From the NCBI RefSeq assembly GCF_003336755.1, contig NZ_KZ851832.1:12668-52453 (forward strand): a stretch of DNA of 39,786 nt, read 5' to 3'. Made by a program: the position numbers and the translations under genes. The stretch comes from Elioraea thermophila (ex Habib et al. 2022) (GTDB taxonomy: Bacteria > Pseudomonadota > Alphaproteobacteria > Acetobacterales > Acetobacteraceae). Of this stretch, positions 14,845 to 23,155 are shown piece by piece (position 1 is the first letter of the stretch; the number at the start of each line of letters is the position of its first letter). The notes under the pieces are model-generated. The model made no database searches. It was not told where the DNA came from and saw only the letters and a program-made list of their open reading frames with translations.

Positions 14845-16278
14845 TCACGCCGCCTGGGCGAATTCGGGGGGGAACACCTTGTGCGGGTTGAGCAGCCAGC
14901 CCGGGTCGAAGGCGCGCTTGACGCGAGCCTGCTGCGCCAGATCGGCCGGCGAAAACTGTTCGCGCATCAAGTCGCGCTTCTCGATCCCCACCCCGTGCTC
15001 GCCCGTGAGGCAGCCACCGAGCTCCACACACAGGCGCAGGATGTCGGCGCCGAGCGCCTCGGCACGGGCGAAACTCTCGTTGTCGTTGGCGTCGAACAGG
15101 ATCAGGGGGTGCAGGTTGCCGTCGCCGGCGTGGAAGACGTTCGCCACCATGAGCCCGTACTGGCGCGACAGCGCCTCGATACGACGCATCGCCTCCGGCA
15201 GCCTGGCCGGCGGGATCGTCCCATCCATGCACAGGTAATCCGGGCTGATCCGCCCGATCGCCCCGAACGCGCCTTTCCGTCCTTTCCAAATCGCCGCACT
15301 CTCCTCCGCCGTGCGCGCGATCCGCACCGTGAGCGGATCGTGCCGGCGGCAGATCGTTTCGAGCCGTGCGAGGAGCGCGTCCTGCTCCGCCTCGTTGCCC
15401 TCCACCTCGATGATCAGCAGCGCCTCCGCCTCAAGCGGATAGCCAGCGTGCGCGAAATCCTCGCAGGCCCTGATGCACGGCTTGTCCATGAACTCGAGCG
15501 CGACGGGGATGATGCCCGAGCCGATGATGTCGGCGACCGCGGCGGCCGCGACGTCGGTGGCGCGGAAACCCACCAACATGGCGCGTGCACCCTCGGCGGC
15601 GCGGAGGATGCGCAGGGTGGCTTCGGTGACGATGCCGAGCTGCCCCTCGGAACCGCAGATCAGGCCGAGCCAGTCGTAGCCCGGCGTGTCGAGATGACCA
15701 CCGCCGAGCTCCACGATCTCACCGTCCGGCGTGACGAGCGTGACGCCGAGCAGGTTGTTCGCCGTGACACCGTATTTCAGGCAATGTGCGCCGCCGGAGT
15801 TCATGGCGATGTTGCCGGCGATCATGCAGGCGAGTTGGCTCGACGGGTCGGGCGCGTAGAAGAACCCCTCGCCTTCGACCGCCCGCGTGACACCGATGTT
15901 GGTGACGCCCGCCTCGACCCGGATCAGACGGTCCTCGACACTCACCTCGAGGATGCGGTTGAGGCGCGCCACACCGATCACCACCGCATCCTCGAGGGGG
16001 AGCGCCCCGCCCGAAAGGCTGGTGCCAGCCGCGCGCGGCACCACGCGGATGCCGTTGCGCGTGCAGTAGCGCAGAACGGCGGCCACCCCCTCGGTCGAGT
16101 CCGGGAGGCAGACTGCGAGCGGCACACGCTTGTAGGCGGTGAAGCCGTCGGTCTCGTACGGCTTGAGGCGAGCGGGCTCGGCAATGACGTTGGCCGCGCC
16201 CACCAGCCGGGTGAGGTCGGCGACGATGGCCTCGCGCCGCGCGAGCACGGACGGGTCGGGCGTGGGCAGGGCAATCAT
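14845..16278 (-). CDS. glcD: Glycolate oxidase FAD-linked subunit GlcD
   Basis: The 477-residue catalytic flavoprotein oxidises glycolate to glyoxylate (or a related 2-hydroxy acid such as D-lactate). The FAD-binding domain includes VVPRAAGTSLSGGALPLEDAV, GVTNIGVTRAVEGEGFFYAPDP and GNIAMNSGGAHCLKYGVT. The C-terminal oxidase domain includes FHAGDGNLHPLILFD and GCLTGEHGVGIEKRD, both highly conserved in GlcD/LDH enzymes, and the chain ends in AFDPGWLLNPHKVFPP. The start at 16278 is chosen over an earlier in-frame codon because GGAGGAG lies immediately upstream. It is the first gene of an operon running glcD-glcE-membrane protein-glcF-TPR-guaD. Glycolate, not lactate, is favoured by the glcE/glcF neighbours. 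Confidence 0.93.
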   Translation of the reverse strand: MIALPTPDPSVLARREAIVADLTRLVGAANVIAEPARLKPYETDGFTAYKRVPLAVCLPDSTEGVAAVLRYCTRNGIRVVPRAAGTSLSGGALPLEDAVVIGVARLNRILEVSVEDRLIRVEAGVTNIGVTRAVEGEGFFYAPDPSSQLACMIAGNIAMNSGGAHCLKYGVTANNLLGVTLVTPDGEIVELGGGHLDTPGYDWLGLICGSEGQLGIVTEATLRILRAAEGARAMLVGFRATDVAAAAVADIIGSGIIPVALEFMDKPCIRACEDFAHAGYPLEAEALLIIEVEGNEAEQDALLARLETICRRHDPLTVRIARTAEESAAIWKGRKGAFGAIGRISPDYLCMDGTIPPARLPEAMRRIEALSRQYGLMVANVFHAGDGNLHPLILFDANDNESFARAEALGADILRLCVELGGCLTGEHGVGIEKRDLMREQFSPADLAQQARVKRAFDPGWLLNPHKVFPPEFAQAA

Positions 16279-16356
16279 CGTCTCCTCCCGGGGACCATGA
16301 CGCGCAGCGGCGCGCAGGCGTGATCTATGGGCGGCGGGGAGAGGACGCAAGCACCC

Positions 16357-16374
16357 GGGGACCGCGCGGTCCCC
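16357..16374. terminator. GC palindrome between rpmJ and glcD
   Basis: GGGGACCGCGCGGTCCCC is an 18-base perfect palindrome placed 18 bases after the rpmJ stop and 79 bases before glcD, both on the minus strand. No T-run follows, so it would be a weak intrinsic terminator. A symmetric regulator-binding site for the glc operon is an alternative. Confidence 0.4.
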
Positions 16375-16391
16375 GCTGAACGCGGCGGGCG

Positions 16392-16517
16392 TCAGCCCTG
16401 CCGGGTCTTCATGCGGGGGTTTTTCTTGTTGATCACGTAGACGCGGCCCTTGCGGCGCACGAGGCGGTTGTTCTTGTCGCGCACCTTGGCCGACTTCAGG
16501 GAGTTGCGGATCCGCAT
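16392..16517 (-). CDS. rpmJ: 50S ribosomal protein L36
   Basis: This 41-residue basic protein of the large ribosomal subunit begins [18 protein letters not shown] and continues with [19 protein letters not shown]. It is the cysteine-free form of L36, lacking the zinc ribbon, and slightly longer than the 38-residue zinc form. This is normal in alphaproteobacteria. AAGGAA lies about nine bases before the ATG. It stands as a single gene with its own promoter (16545-16573). Confidence 0.93.
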   Translation of the reverse strand: MRIRNSLKSAKVRDKNNRLVRRKGRVYVINKKNPRMKTRQG

Positions 16518-16544
16518 CGGAGTATTCCTTCGATCGAGCGCCGG

Positions 16545-16573
16545 CGCATAGAGGCTCAAGCGCGCGCTGTCAA
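16545..16573 (-). promoter_or_regulatory. Promoter of rpmJ
   Basis: Read on the minus strand, a consensus -35 TTGACA (16573-16568) is followed by 17 bases and a -10 TATGCG (16550-16545). Transcription would start near 16538, giving a leader of about 20 bases that contains the AAGGAA ribosome site. This is the best sigma-70 match I found in the window. Confidence 0.7.
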
Positions 16574-16613
16574 CCGCACCAGCTGCCCCGGGCCCTTGCG
16601 GGCGGAGAGAGCG

Positions 16614-17576
16614 TCAGCGGCGGATGGCGTGCCAGCGCAACAGGCGCAGGCGCCCGGCCCGCATGAGGTCGAGACGGCGAAGACAGCGTTCCGCCTCCTC
16701 GACGATCCTGGCGGCGTAGGCGGGTGCCGGGCGATCGCGTGCGAGATCCTGCACGAAAGACGACCAAGCGGTCAGTGTTTGGCTCATGTGGCGGCCGGTG
16801 ATGTCCTCCACGATGCGCACATCGAGGCCTTGGCGTGCCATGAGCGCGGTCATCGCCCGTTCGCCGGCGAGATGCGGCTCCGTCCTCTCGCAGGCTGCCC
16901 ACAGGGCGAAGGCCTTGGTGGCGGACGGGGTGACGTCGCCAATGACCAGATCGGTGAGCACGAGTTGCCCGGATGGTTTCACGCCCGCGACCAAGGCGCC
17001 GAGCAGGCTGAGCTTGTCGGCGTGGCGCCAGAACGCCTCGAGGGCGAGGGCGTGATGGAAGAAATTGCGGCGAATGGCGGGGGAGGCCGGATCGAGGTGC
17101 CGCAGCTCCGCCTTGCGCTCGAGCTTGAGCTTGGCGGAGAGGGCAGCGCCGAGGGCGGCGAGGTCGGGGTCACACTCGTATCCGGTGACGTAGCAGCCCC
17201 ACTGCGCGGCGAGAGCCCGCGCCGCACCACCGAGGCCGGCACCGAACTGAAGCACGGAGTGGGCGCCGTTCAGGCCGAGGGGCTTGGCGAGCGCGAGCAC
17301 CTCCTCCGCTCCGCCAGGCCCGAGGAAGCCCTCACCCCAGAGGCTGGCGAGGATGCGGAGCTTCGCCTCCGGCCAGCGCGGTTCGGCCGGGGCTTCGCTC
17401 GGAGCCGTCGGCTCGAGGCTCGGCTCGTGTCGCAGACCCGCCTGCGACCGTTTCTCCGTGTTCTCGCCCGCCGCCGGCAGCGGCGCGAACAGGGGCGGTG
17501 GCGTGGCCGCCCCCTTGTCGGCCCGTCCTTCACCCAGGCCGAACCAGGACCGGACGGATGCCATGCCAGCCAACAT
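16614..17576 (-). CDS. SAM-dependent methyltransferase domain protein
   Basis: The protein has 320 residues. The first about 70 are low-complexity and Pro/Ala-rich with no clear fold. The class I methyltransferase core begins with motif I, VLQFGAGLGGAARAL (residues 108-122). An acidic residue ends the second strand (VTGYECDPDLAALG), and a later strand reads SGQLVLTDLVIGD. The substrate is unknown. The last 50 residues are Arg-rich helices (LRRLDLMRAGRLRLLRW), suggesting a nucleic-acid or anionic-membrane contact, but this is only inference. GGAGG eight bases upstream supports the start at 17576. The upstream neighbour on the same strand is a sugar transferase 79 bases away, so co-transcription is possible. 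Confidence 0.75.
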   Translation of the reverse strand: MLAGMASVRSWFGLGEGRADKGAATPPPLFAPLPAAGENTEKRSQAGLRHEPSLEPTAPSEAPAEPRWPEAKLRILASLWGEGFLGPGGAEEVLALAKPLGLNGAHSVLQFGAGLGGAARALAAQWGCYVTGYECDPDLAALGAALSAKLKLERKAELRHLDPASPAIRRNFFHHALALEAFWRHADKLSLLGALVAGVKPSGQLVLTDLVIGDVTPSATKAFALWAACERTEPHLAGERAMTALMARQGLDVRIVEDITGRHMSQTLTAWSSFVQDLARDRPAPAYAARIVEEAERCLRRLDLMRAGRLRLLRWHAIRR

Positions 17577-17655
17577 CGTGCGCGCCTCCAGCCAGCCATA
17601 TCGCAGACGGAGGTTGGCGCGGCGTTAACGGGTGGTAGCGGCCGGCCTTCGGGCT

Positions 17656-19056
17656 TCAGCGCACGTTGCCGCCCGGCCAAAGGACGACGCGGAGGGTCTG
17701 GATGATGATCAGGACATCGAACAGGACGGAGAAGTTCTTCACGTAAAAAAGGTCGTAGGAGAGCTTCGACCGTGCGTCGTCGAGCGAGGCGCCGTAGGGG
17801 TAGTTGATCTGCGCCCACCCCGTGAGCCCCGCGCGCACCAGATGGCGTTCGTTGTAGAGCGGGAGTTTCTCGGCCAGGTCCTTGACGAATTCGGGCCGTT
17901 CCGGCCGCGGCCCGACGAAGGACATGTCCCCCTTGAGAATGTTCACCAGTTGGGGAAGTTCGTCGATGCGCATCCGCCGCAGGAAGCGGCCGATCCGCGT
18001 CACCCGCGGGTCGCCCTTCTGCGCCCACATCGCCCCCGCCCGCTCGGCATCCTGCCGCATCGTGCGCAGCTTGAGGATCCTGAACACGCGGCCGCCCTTG
18101 GTCACGCGCGCCTGGCGGTAGAGGATCGGCCCCCCGTCCTCGAGTTTGATGGCGATCGCCGCGCCGGCGAGGATCGGCAGGGTGAGGAAGAGCAGGATCG
18201 TGCTCACCACGATGTCGAGCGTGCGTTTGAGGAAGAGGTCGACGGCCGTGAAGGTGAAGCCGTCCGCATAAAGCAGCCAGGAATAGTCGAGCCGCTTCAT
18301 GTCGACGCGGCCGATCTCCTTCTCGAGGAAGCGTTGGAACTCGTAGACCGGGAAGCCCCCCGTCCGGCAGGCGAGCAGCGCCTCCATCGGCATCCCCCGC
18401 CGCTCGTCGGGGGCGACCACCACCTGGTCGGCGTCGATCTCGCGGGCGATGGCGACGAAACCGTCCTCGGTGGTCACCACACGCGCCTCGGGATCCTCGG
18501 CGAGACGGGGGTCGATCCGGCCGAGGGCAGGGTGATGGACGAAGGTGATCTCCATGCCGACCGCCCGGCCTTCGCGTCGCAGCAGGAAGGCGAGTTCCCA
18601 GGCCCGTTTGCCGGTGCCGATGACGAGGATCCGGCGGCGGAAGGCCCCGCGGTCGATCAGCGCGAACATGACCACCCGCCCCGCCCAGCCGACGAGGGTG
18701 AACAGGATCAGGGCGACCGCGAACAGCGTCGCCGAACCCTCGGCGGCGAAGGGTGAAGGCAGGAAGGCCGCCGGCGCAGCGGCGACCAGGGCGCCGAGGC
18801 CGGCGGCGATCGGCACCCGGCCGAGGGACCGGCGCGTCTCGAGCAGCGCCTCGCGGCGATACAGACCGCTCGCGTAGGCGAAGAGCAGATAGGAGGCGAC
18901 GAACAGCGCGAGCGGCAGGACGCCGGCCCGACGCTCCGGCGGCAGCGGGCTGAGGGCCAGGGCGGCAGCAAGCGGCCACGCGGCGACAAGCAGCACCAGT
19001 TCGATCAGGAACAGGGCCGTGCCGGCCGAGAGCAGCCTCAGATTGCGCGCGATCAT
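17656..19056 (-). CDS. Polyprenyl-phosphate sugar-1-phosphate transferase (exopolysaccharide initiation)
   Basis: The 466-residue membrane enzyme would transfer a sugar phosphate from a nucleotide sugar to undecaprenyl phosphate, the first step of an exopolysaccharide. The N-terminal about 135 residues contain four to five helices. A Rossmann-like domain starts at RRILVIGTGKRAWELAFLL. A further helix (around DLFLKRTLDIVVSTILLFLTLP) leads into the catalytic domain with YRQARVTKGGRVFRILKLRTM, DELPQLVNILKGDMSFVGPRPE and RAGLTGWAQINYPYGAS. The segment VYEFQRFLEKEIGRVDMKRLD...SWLLYADGF resembles the EpsB/PEP-CTERM-associated subgroup. No other exopolysaccharide genes are nearby, so the polymer is unknown. 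Confidence 0.88.
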   Translation of the reverse strand: MIARNLRLLSAGTALFLIELVLLVAAWPLAAALALSPLPPERRAGVLPLALFVASYLLFAYASGLYRREALLETRRSLGRVPIAAGLGALVAAAPAAFLPSPFAAEGSATLFAVALILFTLVGWAGRVVMFALIDRGAFRRRILVIGTGKRAWELAFLLRREGRAVGMEITFVHHPALGRIDPRLAEDPEARVVTTEDGFVAIAREIDADQVVVAPDERRGMPMEALLACRTGGFPVYEFQRFLEKEIGRVDMKRLDYSWLLYADGFTFTAVDLFLKRTLDIVVSTILLFLTLPILAGAAIAIKLEDGGPILYRQARVTKGGRVFRILKLRTMRQDAERAGAMWAQKGDPRVTRIGRFLRRMRIDELPQLVNILKGDMSFVGPRPERPEFVKDLAEKLPLYNERHLVRAGLTGWAQINYPYGASLDDARSKLSYDLFYVKNFSVLFDVLIIIQTLRVVLWPGGNVR

Positions 19057-19116
19057 GCCAGATGTCTCTACCGGCGGAAGAATGAAGGAGGGTTGAAACC
19101 TTTGGCGTGCCCCGCG

Positions 19117-20343
19117 TCACTCCGCTGCGCGGCGGCGCTCTGCCTCCCTCAGCCAACCGTCCCGCGTCTGCGGCAGGCGCATGCCCAACACATCGCCCGC
19201 CACCATGTTGCGCAGGATCTGCGCCGTACCGCCGGCAATGGTGAACATCCGGGCATCCCGCACGTGCCGTTCCATGGGGTTGGCGCGGGCGTAGCCGGCG
19301 GCCCCCCAGATCTGCAGCGCATCGTTGGTCACCTTCACTGCCGTTTCGGCGGCGAAGATCTTCGCCTGCGCCGCCAGCGCGGGATCGGGGAAGCCGGCAG
19401 GGCCGGCGCAGCGTGCGGCGCGCCAGATCAACAGCCGTGCCGCCTCGATGCCAACCGCCATGTCCGCGAGCAGCCACTGCAGCCCCTGAAACTCGGCGAT
19501 CGGGCGGCCGAATTGCTCGCGACGCTTCGCGTACGCGACGGCCTGCGCAAAGGCGGCGCGGGCGATGCCGAGCGCAACCGTCGCCGCACCGACACGCTGC
19601 GCGTTGTAGGCGTCCATCAGCGCGGCGAACCCCTTGCGGAAGCCGCCCGGCGGGCGAAGCACCATGGCGTCCGGCACCGTCAGGTCACGGAATTCGAGCA
19701 CGGTTTCCGGAATGCCGCGCACGCCCATCGCGTACTGGCGTTCGCCGACGATCAGCCCCGGCGGGTCGCCGTCGCCGCGGCGGACGACGATGAAGCCGGC
19801 AATACCCTGGTCGGCCCCGTCCTCGATGGCGCGGGCAAAGACGAGATGCAAGCGCGAGACGCCACCACCGGTGATCCAATGCTTGCGACCGTTCAGGATC
19901 CACCGGTCGCCGCGTCGCTCCGCCCGCGTCGTCATCGCGGTCGCCGCCGACCCCGCTTCGGGTTCGGTGATGCAGATCGCGGGCTTGTCGCCATGCACGA
20001 GCACCTGGTCGGCGGCGAGGCGCTTCTGCTCCGCCGTGCCGTAGGCCATGATCGCCCCGATCGCACCCATGTTGGCCTCGACCGTGATCCGCCCCGCGGC
20101 GGCACAGGCTGCCGCCATTTCCTCGATCACCAGCACGGCGTCGAAATACGAGGCTCCCCCGCCGCCCCATTCGCGGGGGATCGTCATGCCGAGGAAGCCC
20201 GCCTCCTTCAGATCCGCGACATGATCCCATGGGTAGGCCTCGGACGTGTCGATCGCGGCAGCGCGCGGCGCGATCCGCTCCTCGGCCAGACGGCGGGCGC
20301 GGGCACGGAGCGCGGTCTCAGCTGGCCCAAGGTCGAACGGCAT
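19117..20343 (-). CDS. Acyl-CoA dehydrogenase superfamily protein lacking the catalytic glutamates (possible desulfinase type)
   Basis: The 408-residue flavoprotein has the full acyl-CoA dehydrogenase layout: an N-terminal helical domain, the beta domain with CITEPEAGSAATAMTTRAER and NGRKHWITGGG, and the C-terminal helical domain with RREQFGRPIAEFQGLQW and LQIWGAAGYARANPMERHVRD. The usual catalytic Glu in YEGT is replaced (IAGGT, residues 369-373). The alternative Glu position of isovaleryl-CoA dehydrogenase is Gln249 (NAQRV). Arg85 lies in AAAGRITVEAN. From memory, an Arg near 84, a Gln near 246 and a missing base mark 3-sulfinopropanoyl-CoA desulfinases. Normal dehydrogenation is doubtful. 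The ATG at 20343 follows GGGAG; a GTG lies just before it. Confidence 0.82.
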   Translation of the reverse strand: MPFDLGPAETALRARARRLAEERIAPRAAAIDTSEAYPWDHVADLKEAGFLGMTIPREWGGGGASYFDAVLVIEEMAAACAAAGRITVEANMGAIGAIMAYGTAEQKRLAADQVLVHGDKPAICITEPEAGSAATAMTTRAERRGDRWILNGRKHWITGGGVSRLHLVFARAIEDGADQGIAGFIVVRRGDGDPPGLIVGERQYAMGVRGIPETVLEFRDLTVPDAMVLRPPGGFRKGFAALMDAYNAQRVGAATVALGIARAAFAQAVAYAKRREQFGRPIAEFQGLQWLLADMAVGIEAARLLIWRAARCAGPAGFPDPALAAQAKIFAAETAVKVTNDALQIWGAAGYARANPMERHVRDARMFTIAGGTAQILRNMVAGDVLGMRLPQTRDGWLREAERRRAAE

Positions 20344-20390
20344 CACCTGCTCCCGCGGTCCTCTGCATGCGCCGGAGTGTATCCCGCGGG

Positions 20391-21080
20391 TCAGCCTCCG
20401 GCGAGGCGCTCCTCGATCGCGCGTCGGGCGGCGGCGGACAGCCCCGTCAGCGCGGCGAAGCGATCAAGCCAAGCGCGTTCGGCGGCCGAAGCCTCACCGA
20501 CCGCCAGGACGCACGCCGCATAGATCTGCGCCGCCAGCACGGGATCCGTCACCTCGCGCGCGATCGCCTCGACGGACGCAGGCTGGGCGAACTCCCTGAG
20601 CACGAGATCGCGCGCCTCCGCCTCGAGATCGACCCGGTCGAGCTGACCAGCGATCGCTTCACGCTCAGCGGCGTCCAGCGTGCCGTCCGCGCGGGCGGCG
20701 GAGATCATGGCCCGAATGGTCAGCAAGGCCTCTCTGTCCTCGGCTCCGACCGGTTCGGCGGGCGGAGAGGGTGCGGCAGGGGCGGACTCCCAAGGGTTGG
20801 GCGCAGCGGAGGCGGGCCCAGGGGCAGGCGTTGGCCGATCCGAGGGAGGCGGCGGTACTGGTCGAGGCAGCGGCGCCGGCTGGGTCGGCACGGGCCGGCC
20901 CGCCTTGGTCAACGCCTCCACCGCAAGCCCGGCCAGTGCGGCGAGAGCGGAGGCGGTGCGGCGAGACCCACCGATGCGCACATCGATCAGCGGGGCTGGC
21001 GTGCGACGGCGCGTGGTGCGACGCCTCGGCGGGGTGAGGACCCCACCGAGCAGAGCGCCCAAGAGGCGATTCGTGTCCAT
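20391..21080 (-). CDS. YebE/DUF533-like protein with TerB-type helical domain
   Basis: The protein has 229 residues. The N-terminus (MDTNRLLGALLGGVL) and the Gly/Ala hydrophobic stretch ASALAALAGLAVEAL resemble the start of DUF533 (YebE) proteins. A Pro/Ala-rich linker of about 55 residues follows. A C-terminal TerB-like helical domain of about 120 residues contains LLTIRAMISAARADGTLDAAE, the acidic A-DG-L-E pattern typical of TerB, and ACVLAVGEASAAERAWLDRFA. DUF533 proteins are inner-membrane associated with unknown role; TerB domains may bind divalent cations. The start at 21080 is chosen because GGGGAG is spaced 6 bases upstream. It is divergent from the EAL gene. Confidence 0.75.
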   Translation of the reverse strand: MDTNRLLGALLGGVLTPPRRRTTRRRTPAPLIDVRIGGSRRTASALAALAGLAVEALTKAGRPVPTQPAPLPRPVPPPPSDRPTPAPGPASAAPNPWESAPAAPSPPAEPVGAEDREALLTIRAMISAARADGTLDAAEREAIAGQLDRVDLEAEARDLVLREFAQPASVEAIAREVTDPVLAAQIYAACVLAVGEASAAERAWLDRFAALTGLSAAARRAIEERLAGG

Positions 21081-21217
21081 GGCCATCTCCCCGTCAGCGC
21101 CGACGCGCGTGGCGAGACTTGCCGGCTGCAGCTGGTCCAATCAATCGCCTTTGGGCCGTTCGCGCCCGGTTAAGCCTTCCTTCAGAGGGGCCCGGCACGA
21201 TCACCGCCGAGGGCGCG

Positions 21218-22855
21218 ATGGGACTCGAGCGGGTGCAAGGCGTGGCCGACGGCGCGGGCAATGGAGAGCAGGCTCGGTTCGGGTTGTCGGGGCGCGACCG
21301 CCTTGCCGCCTTCGCCTTCGCTGCCGCCGACCTGCTGGTCGAGGTCGACGCCGCCGGCGTCATCACCTTCGCCGCAGGTGCCTTTCCGTCGCGCTTCGGC
21401 TGCAGCCCGACAGAGGCGCTGGGGCGCCCGATCGCCCACTTCATCGCGGCTGAGGACCATCTCGCGCTCGAGGCCGGGCTTTCTGCGCTCGCCGCTCGCG
21501 GCCGCCTGAAGCCGACGGTACTCCGTCTGAACGATGCTGAACGTTCGGCGGTGAGCTGCGCCGGGCTCGCCATCGCGGAGATGGCGGGCCGCTTCTGCCT
21601 CGTGTTCGGACCGGTTCCGCTTGCGCCCCAGCGCAGTGCAGGGGCCGAGGCGGAGGGAGGGTTTCTCCGCATGGCCGAGGCGCGCCTGCGCAGCTCCGGT
21701 GGCGAGGCGGCGAAACTCGCTCTTTTCGAGGTCGAAGGCCTGGCGGAAGCGACCGCCATGCTCGGGCGCGACGCGCGGGAGGGTTTGCTCGATTCGATCA
21801 GCCGAACGCTGGGCGAGCAGGCACCCGCTGGCGCGGCGGCCGAGTTCGGCGGCGGACGCTGGGCCGTGCTGCACGCCGGCAAGGCGGACGCGGCGGCCAT
21901 GGCGCGCGCCGTCGAGGCCGCGGTGCGGGAGCGGGCGCCGGCAGCGGCAGCCCCGCGCGTGCGGGGCTCCGACCTCGTGCTGGCCGCCCCGGGGTTCTCC
22001 ACGGCGCAACAGGTGCGAGCGCTGCGGCTCGCTCTCGACGCCTTCGCCGCCGGCGGCAAGCGCGGCCTCGACACTTCGGGCTTCGGCCGCGGCCTCGAGG
22101 GGTTCCTGCACACCTTGTCCGAACGGGCGGAAGGGCTGCGGGCCAGGATCCGGCGCCGCGGCTTCCGTCTCCTGTTCCAGCCGGTGGTCGAGCTCGCTGG
22201 CCGACAAACGCACCACTTCGAGGCGCTGATCCGCCCGACGCCAGCTGCCGACGGCCAGCCGGAGGCTCCGCAGACCTTCGTCACCCTGGTCGAGGCCGCC
22301 GGCCTCTCCGCCGAACTCGACCTCGCCGTCGCGGCCCTTGCGCGCGACAGTGTGACCGCCTCTCGCGCCTCCCTGGTCGCGGTCAAGGTCTCTGCCCTCT
22401 CCCTCGGCGATGCATCCTTCCGCTCTTCGCTCGCCGCCACGCTCGATGCGGTACCGGAACTTCAGCAACGCCTGATGTTCGAGATCGCGGAACCCGCCGA
22501 GATCGCCGACGCCGAGGTGCTGCGCGCCGCGGTCGACCTGTTGCGAACGCGCGGCTTCCTGGTCGCGCTGGACGATGTGGGCTCGGCAGCCGCCAGTCTG
22601 CGTTGGTTGCGCGCGGTTCGCTTCGACTTCGCCAAGATTGACGGCGCGCTGATCCGCGCAGCCGTCACGGCTGAACGTGACCGCGACGTGCTCGCCCAGA
22701 CCATCGACCTCTGTCGACAGACCGGGGCGGCGGTGATCGCGGAGCGCATCGAGACCGAGGAGGACGCACGGCTCGTCCGCGAACTCGGCGCCACGCACGG
22801 TCAGGGCCACCTGTTCGGCAAGCCGGGGCACCTGCCGGGCCTGGTCGGCCGCTGA
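21218..22855 (+). CDS. PAS - degenerate GGDEF - EAL domain protein (cyclic-di-GMP related)
   Basis: The protein has 545 residues and no membrane helices. Residues 28-130 look like a PAS sensor. Residues 150-245 resemble a decayed GGDEF domain, with FGGGRWAVL in place of GGDEF. The EAL domain spans about 310-540. Its motifs are EALIRP (Glu335), FEIAE (Glu422, Glu425), LDDVGS (Asp452, Asp453), KIDG (Lys473), AERIE (Glu509, Glu512) and QGHLFGKP. The Asn of the usual NLS motif, a metal ligand, is Lys390 (VKVS). The loop after DD lacks its usual FGTG. Phosphodiesterase activity may thus be weak or lost, leaving a c-di-GMP receptor or a protein-protein role. The ATG at 21218 has GAGG five bases upstream. 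Confidence 0.85.
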   Translation: MGLERVQGVADGAGNGEQARFGLSGRDRLAAFAFAAADLLVEVDAAGVITFAAGAFPSRFGCSPTEALGRPIAHFIAAEDHLALEAGLSALAARGRLKPTVLRLNDAERSAVSCAGLAIAEMAGRFCLVFGPVPLAPQRSAGAEAEGGFLRMAEARLRSSGGEAAKLALFEVEGLAEATAMLGRDAREGLLDSISRTLGEQAPAGAAAEFGGGRWAVLHAGKADAAAMARAVEAAVRERAPAAAAPRVRGSDLVLAAPGFSTAQQVRALRLALDAFAAGGKRGLDTSGFGRGLEGFLHTLSERAEGLRARIRRRGFRLLFQPVVELAGRQTHHFEALIRPTPAADGQPEAPQTFVTLVEAAGLSAELDLAVAALARDSVTASRASLVAVKVSALSLGDASFRSSLAATLDAVPELQQRLMFEIAEPAEIADAEVLRAAVDLLRTRGFLVALDDVGSAAASLRWLRAVRFDFAKIDGALIRAAVTAERDRDVLAQTIDLCRQTGAAVIAERIETEEDARLVRELGATHGQGHLFGKPGHLPGLVGR

Positions 22856-22966
22856 GTGGAGCGCCGCCGGCGTGGTCGGACGGCCGCAGGCCGCCGAGAA
22901 CGACCGCGAAACCCGTGAACCGCCGGACGCGGCAGGTTCAACGCATGCACGCTCCTCATCCGACGC

Positions 22967-23155
22967 TCAGACGAGGTGGGCGGCGAACCACGCGGCGGCC
23001 GAGGCCAGCAAGGCGGCAACACGGCCGAAGGCGAAAGCGACAAGCGGCACACGCGGGCGCCCGGAACGCCAAAGCCAGATCGCCCGCACCGCCTCGCTCA
23101 GGATCGCGACCGGCACCGCGACCAACCCGAGATGCCGAGAATGAAATCGATCCAT
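22967..23155 (-). CDS. Small membrane protein fragment (C-terminal part of a split gene?)
   Basis: The 62-codon frame starts at ATG 23155 and contains two hydrophobic segments: LGLVAVPVAILSEAVRAIWLW and VPLVAFAFGRVAALLASAAAW. No good ribosome site precedes it. It overlaps in another frame the end of the open frame at 23098-23268. Adding one G at the GGG run at 23126-23128 (minus strand) would join both into one protein of about 100 residues with three helices, trailing the TRAP genes. I do not recognise the family. It is either the tail of a frameshifted gene or an independent small protein. Confidence 0.4.
   Translation of the reverse strand: MDRFHSRHLGLVAVPVAILSEAVRAIWLWRSGRPRVPLVAFAFGRVAALLASAAAWFAAHLV

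Noticed and set aside
14665-16323. A 552-codon plus-strand frame across glcD
   Set aside because: It is an antisense shadow; the minus-strand GlcD has complete conserved domains.
16392-16517. Cysteine-free L36 as a zinc-sparing paralogue linked to Zur
   Set aside because: The 41-residue cysteine-free form is the standard L36 of alphaproteobacteria, and no Zur-like palindrome lies by the gene, which has an ordinary promoter.
17270-19477. A 735-codon open frame on the minus strand
   Set aside because: It overlaps the sugar transferase and methyltransferase genes in another frame, is Arg/Pro/Gly-rich without any domain, and is a by-product of high GC.
22881-22893. CGGCC-GCA-GGCCG hairpin after the EAL gene
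   Set aside because: The stem is short and common by chance at this GC content.
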